In this document: positions 4,523 through 7,365 of the stretch, piece by piece
How the letters are laid out: every line of letters begins with the position of its first letter
How positions within the stretch are numbered: position 1 is the first letter of the stretch
Assembly (NCBI GenBank): GCA_034722275.1
Contig: JAYENW010000019.1
Location: forward strand, 1 to 7,365
Source: M55B177 sp034722275
Lineage (GTDB): Bacteria > Chloroflexota > Dehalococcoidia > GIF9 > AB-539-J10
Length of the DNA stretch: 7,365 bases
Reading direction: 5' to 3'
The notes under the pieces: model-generated
Told to the model about the DNA's origin: nothing
Database searches by the model: none
The model's input: only the letters and a program-made list of their open reading frames with translations
Made by a program: the position numbers and the translations under genes

Positions 4523-4581
4523 TCTATAATCTATATATATAATCTATAATCTATATTTTCTCTTTGCTACTTTCTCTTTGC
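4523..4581. other. AT-rich putative DNA unwinding element; part of candidate origin
   Basis: Between 4525 and 4559 only three bases are not A or T. TCTATAATCTATA occurs exactly twice (4523-4535 and 4543-4555), 20 bp apart and separated by a TATATA run. TTTCTCTTTGC then occurs twice (4557-4567 and 4571-4581), leading into a run of six C. Together with the iterons on its left this matches the layout of an iteron-type origin: binding sites, then an easily melted tract. No protein frame covers it. Confidence 0.55.
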
Positions 4582-4607
4582 CCCCCTTTCCTTTTATTCT
4601 CGGGGAC

Positions 4608-4638
4608 CAACCGTCCGGTTGCTACCACCAGTCGGTGG
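4608..4638 (-). terminator. Two tandem hairpins after the 207-aa gene
   Basis: Two compact inverted repeats stand side by side: CAACCG-TC-CGGTTG (4608-4621) and CCACC-AGTC-GGTGG (4625-4638). They lie 30 nt after the stop codon of the 207-residue gene, between it and the origin-like block. Neither is followed by a U-tract, so they are weak terminators, mRNA-end stabilisers or part of the origin. Confidence 0.35.
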
Positions 4639-4667
4639 ATTTGCAGATGGGGCAGGGATGAGTCGGC

Positions 4668-5291
4668 TTAGTTCGGCCAGGTGTAAAGTTCATAACCATC
4701 CCTTTTCATTGCCTCCCAGAAAACAGCGGCGAATGTGTTACCATCGGGGTTTAGTCGCCTCTTGTACTGGCCATGAATTATCAAAGTGCAAATATCCTTT
4801 GTTGAGGCTACACCAACAGAGAGTACTTCGCCCTGTGATTTCAAATATCCATTCTCCCTAGTTGGTCTTTTGGTGACATATGCCTGGCAGCTCCAGTAGG
4901 GGTAGAGATATCGCCCTCCGGAGTGTATTGCCCTTAGCCTCTTACTCAGTTCAGTTTCTACACCAGTGTGTCGCGTTTCTCTGATAGTGAAGCTGTCATA
5001 AGCGGAAGGTCCCCATTGTATTCTACTGGCGAGTCCAGTAATACCCATCTTTTCCTCAATGACCCATAGGTCTATACCAGCTAACATGTCCAGATAACGC
5101 CTCATGTCATCAGCTGTGACAGCCTCCACAGGAATTACCTGGCCTGAGAGGAAGCCTACCTCTCTTAATTTTGGGCACACGATATGGATGAAATCATGTG
5201 CGCTGTCACTTAAATCCTTATTGTAGTTTGACAACCCGGCAACCTCTTTTTGCAGCGATATTGACCATTTCGTGGGACATATCGCACCCAT
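4668..5291 (-). CDS. Hypothetical protein, up to 207 aa
   Basis: The longest frame starts at ATG 5291 but overlaps the methyltransferase gene by 74 nt, with only a weak AAGAG upstream. TTG 5234, with AGAGG 8 nt ahead and a 17-nt overlap, is an attractive alternative that would give 188 residues starting at SNYNKDLSDS. The protein is mixed alpha/beta-looking and soluble. Its centre is DLWVIEEKMGITGLASRIQW, and its C-terminal half contains YLYPYWSCQAYVTKRPTREN and IIHGQYKRRLNPDGNTFAAV. No signal peptide, membrane segment or catalytic signature that I know is visible. I do not recognise the family. Its place directly after the methyltransferase suggests a linked early function. Confidence 0.7.
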   Translation of the reverse strand: MGAICPTKWSISLQKEVAGLSNYNKDLSDSAHDFIHIVCPKLREVGFLSGQVIPVEAVTADDMRRYLDMLAGIDLWVIEEKMGITGLASRIQWGPSAYDSFTIRETRHTGVETELSKRLRAIHSGGRYLYPYWSCQAYVTKRPTRENGYLKSQGEVLSVGVASTKDICTLIIHGQYKRRLNPDGNTFAAVFWEAMKRDGYELYTWPN

Positions 5292-6360
5292 GTGCTATTC
5301 TCTTGAATTTGGCCGCAGCCAGGAGGAATGTGCCAGTGCCGGCGAAGCAGTCCAAGACTAGGTGCCCAGGACTGGTGCTATGCCTGATAAGCCGCTCTGC
5401 TAGTTCGTCCGGTTTCTGCCACTCGTTATATCTTATGCCTGTGCGACCATCTGGCGCATTGACCTCTTGAACGGTGAATTGTTCCGTTAGGATAGGGCAA
5501 GCAAGTTCTGGGGCATCAGGCCCCCGGTAGTATAGGATAGCCTGCCAGTTTAAGTTGTAGTCCAGTTTGGATGCTGGCCCGATGGTATTTCGATACTCCC
5601 AGACCATGACGTTAGCCAAGGTCATGTTGCCAGGGTTGATTCCGAGGTAAGCCTCCAACTCCTTTGGATATGCTCCGATAAAGATGTAGGCTCGACCTGT
5701 TGCCTTTACTTTTGCCAGGGCGGGAGGTAGCCAATCTTGGGCAAAGCCATTGATGTTCTCTACCTCTGTTGAATAAGGGGGGTCTGTAAGCAAAAGGTCG
5801 CAATCTGGCTGTTTCGGCAACCAATCCCTATATTCGGCATGACTGATCGTGGGCAAGGTACTATTAAAGCTAGGCGGGAGTATTTTGGATAGACGAATTT
5901 GCTTAGCTAGTTCAGCCGCTGACCATTTGTTTTCCTTTGCCCTTTTCAGCCACTCCATCCTGTCCTCAAGCGGGGCAGCTACTTGGTAATATTTGAAGCC
6001 AAGACTGTCAAGCCGGCTTGACAGTTCGTATGCTTTAGATACTCTTTGACACTCTCGTAATGAACCATAATCCTTACTATACTTCTCCGCTATCTCTTTT
6101 AAGCTCCCATAGTGTCTCTCCCTGGCATTAGCTAGGTCTCCCCACCACCAGCTCTGAGCACTTTCTATTAAAGAGAGGCGTCGGAATGCCTCATCATATT
6201 CCTCGATGTTGGGCTTGACGCGCACTATGAGGGCATTAGGTAATAGTTCAAAACTATCGCCTAATATCTTCAATCCTAGCTGTTTCTTAGTTATTTCTGT
6301 AGGCACTTCAGCAACACTCGCTGTTTCTATCTTCTCACCGCTGCTATTCTTCTGTAGCAC
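5218..6360 (-). CDS. Beta-class DNA methyltransferase with helical ParB/DUF3102-like N-terminus, 380 aa
   Basis: The enzyme would transfer a methyl group from S-adenosylmethionine to an exocyclic base amino group. Catalytic motif IV, LLLTDPPYS (189-197), comes first. The SAM-binding motif I, LDCFAGTGT (336-344), and the downstream acidic GCD (358-360) come last. This circular order defines beta-class enzymes, and DPPY favours N6-adenine. The preceding QKPDELAERLIRHSTSPG (315-332) is the usual motif X region. Residues about 60-156 are helical (SWWWGDLANARERHYG..., YGSLRECQRVSKAYELSSRL, and the end ENKWSAAELAKQIR). They resemble DNA-binding domains of plasmid/phage ParB- or DUF3102-type proteins. 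No restriction endonuclease is adjacent, so it may be an orphan protective or regulatory methylase. The start is GTG 6360, overlapping recT by 34 nt without a good ribosome binding site, so the exact start is uncertain. Confidence 0.88.
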   Translation of the reverse strand: MLQKNSSGEKIETASVAEVPTEITKKQLGLKILGDSFELLPNALIVRVKPNIEEYDEAFRRLSLIESAQSWWWGDLANARERHYGSLKEIAEKYSKDYGSLRECQRVSKAYELSSRLDSLGFKYYQVAAPLEDRMEWLKRAKENKWSAAELAKQIRLSKILPPSFNSTLPTISHAEYRDWLPKQPDCDLLLTDPPYSTEVENINGFAQDWLPPALAKVKATGRAYIFIGAYPKELEAYLGINPGNMTLANVMVWEYRNTIGPASKLDYNLNWQAILYYRGPDAPELACPILTEQFTVQEVNAPDGRTGIRYNEWQKPDELAERLIRHSTSPGHLVLDCFAGTGTFLLAAAKFKRIAHGCDMSHEMVNIAAKRGCRVVKLQ

Positions 6361-7340
6361 TCCGCAGGCACATCAGTTATTTCTTCCTGAGAGTTAACAT
6401 TTAGCTTAGCCCACACTTCCTGCCTGGTCATTTTGAAGTCTTGGTGGCAGGCAGTATATAAGTCGCCAAAGTTCTTAATGGTTTCCGGGTCGCGCTCAGG
6501 CTTTGCTGGTTCATTAGGGAACGCGGGCTTTTCCTCTCCCTTTTCCTCTGCCAATATTTCAGTGATCATCTCATCAACTTCTTCAAGGGTTTTCCCTTTA
6601 TCTACCAGGTCGGCTTTTATACTCCCTACGCGTAAGAGAGCATGGGCTTTTACTCCGTCTATGCCACGCTCTGCCTGCTTTGCCCAAAACTTGCTCCAGT
6701 CGTCCTCACCATTTTTCTTATAAGCCGGGGGCAACTCTCCTTCAGGTACAAGCTCAAATTCAGCCGTGGTGTAGATTCCAGAATACCTGTTTGGGAATGC
6801 TTCTTTTAAGGCATGGGATAAGGCGACTTTCCTGATCATGCTGGCAGGCATTTCGTTCCAGAATCTTGAAGGCTTACCATCCCTGGTGTATTTGCGGTAT
6901 TCCGAGATAGGGACGGCGGCGTAAAACGACTTAGCTCTATCCTTCCTGTAGACTTTTGCCCATCCGCCAACTAACTTGTTTTCCTCTTCTGGTAAGATGA
7001 ATGAGCCTTCTCTAAACTCAAGTTTACCGGCTGTATCTTTAAGTATTATTCCGGCCTCGTGGCCATTGTAGTTATCGTTAGTCTCAGCTGTCTTTAAGTA
7101 GGCATCCGCTGAGATAACCATAGACGCCGGAGATTTAGCATCGTATTTAATCAAGTAGATTTCTTTTGCCCATGGGTCCAGTCCCTCTGACTGACAGGTC
7201 TTAAGAAACAAGACTATTTCTTGGGGAGATGCGCCAGGGCATAAATATCTCCTCACGTCATCAAGTGTGATTTGCACCTTGGTTTTATCTGGTTTTTTGA
7301 TAGTAACTGCTGTTATAGCTTGAGTTTTATTCTGTTCCAT
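6327..7340 (-). CDS. recT: RecT/Bet-family single-strand DNA annealing protein, 337 aa
   Basis: This recombinase coats single-stranded DNA and anneals complementary strands in phage homologous recombination, usually with a partner exonuclease (not seen in this window). The Bet/RecT signature is clear: FLKTCQSEGLDPWAKEIYLI, then ASMVISADAYLKTAETNDNY, then WAKVYRKD and a core helix with WNEMPASMIRKVALSHALKE before AFPNRYSGIYT. A disordered, Glu/Pro-rich linker (around AEEKGEEKPAFPNEPAKPER) joins a small helical C-terminal domain of about 50 residues (NFGDLYTACHQDFKMTRQEV onward), plausibly for partner or SSB contact. ATG 7340 (MEQNK) is preferred, with AGGAGG (7357-7352) 11 nt upstream. GTG 7349 would add three residues but sits only 2 nt from that site. 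It overlaps the methyltransferase start by 34 nt. The upstream GTACCGTT at the window edge matches the operator-like arm at 2963-2975. Confidence 0.92.
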   Translation of the reverse strand: MEQNKTQAITAVTIKKPDKTKVQITLDDVRRYLCPGASPQEIVLFLKTCQSEGLDPWAKEIYLIKYDAKSPASMVISADAYLKTAETNDNYNGHEAGIILKDTAGKLEFREGSFILPEEENKLVGGWAKVYRKDRAKSFYAAVPISEYRKYTRDGKPSRFWNEMPASMIRKVALSHALKEAFPNRYSGIYTTAEFELVPEGELPPAYKKNGEDDWSKFWAKQAERGIDGVKAHALLRVGSIKADLVDKGKTLEEVDEMITEILAEEKGEEKPAFPNEPAKPERDPETIKNFGDLYTACHQDFKMTRQEVWAKLNVNSQEEITDVPAECYRRIAAVRR

Positions 7341-7365
7341 GATCTTCACTTCCTCCTGTACCGTT

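Noticed and set aside
4467..4581. CRISPR array
   Set aside because: The repeats are only 8-13 bp with spacers of 5-7 bp and no cas genes. Iterons explain them better.
5612..5824. 70-residue minus-strand frame
   Set aside because: It is out of frame within the methyltransferase catalytic region.

Overview
The window looks like a stretch of the early, replication and recombination region of a bacterial (pro)phage or related integrated element. All confident genes lie on the minus strand and are packed with short overlaps, several with 1-4 nt stop/start overlaps or strong AGGAGG-type ribosome binding sites. Two perfect or near-perfect sigma-70 type promoters (TTGACA, 17 bp spacer, TATAAT or TATTAT) point to a bacterial host. 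Base composition is balanced and no gene identifies the host phylum. A WhiB-like cysteine pattern in one small protein hints at Actinobacteriota but is too weak to rely on.

Reading in the direction of transcription (right to left): a RecT/Bet single-strand annealing protein (7340-6327); a beta-class DNA methyltransferase with a helical, ParB/DUF3102-like N-terminus (6360-5218); an unrecognised 207-residue protein (5291-4668) followed by two small hairpins; a repeat-rich non-coding interval (about 4465-4667) with four 8-bp iterons, a small palindrome and an AT-rich tract, which looks like a replication origin; a DnaD/replisome-organiser-like winged-helix protein (4464-4036); a zinc-ribbon protein (4052-3792); a possible 19-residue peptide; a small cysteine-rich basic protein (3671-3363); and a J-domain protein (3406-3041). 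A second transcription unit begins at a consensus promoter inside an inverted repeat (2963-3017). It carries a small basic protein (2960-2721) and a compact MCM/MoxR-like AAA+ ATPase with an N-terminal winged helix (2721-1810).

The interval 1106-1809 has no convincing protein gene but is dense in signals. It has two diverged copies of a repeat module, with GGAA motifs spaced by about one helical turn, a 14-bp inverted repeat, and a very strong promoter. That promoter would drive a roughly 156-nt RNA whose first and last bases pair in a 13-bp stem and which is followed by six U residues. This is a candidate undescribed non-coding RNA. Left of it, another promoter drives a 244-residue HTH-containing Met-rich protein (1105-371), an 81-residue protein (374-129) and the N-terminus of a membrane-anchored protein that runs off the left edge (139-1).

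Taken together, the genes suggest a self-contained replication/recombination cassette: origin plus winged-helix initiator or loader, AAA+ ring ATPase, J-domain co-chaperone, strand-annealing protein and DNA modification. All functions are inferred from sequence motifs only.
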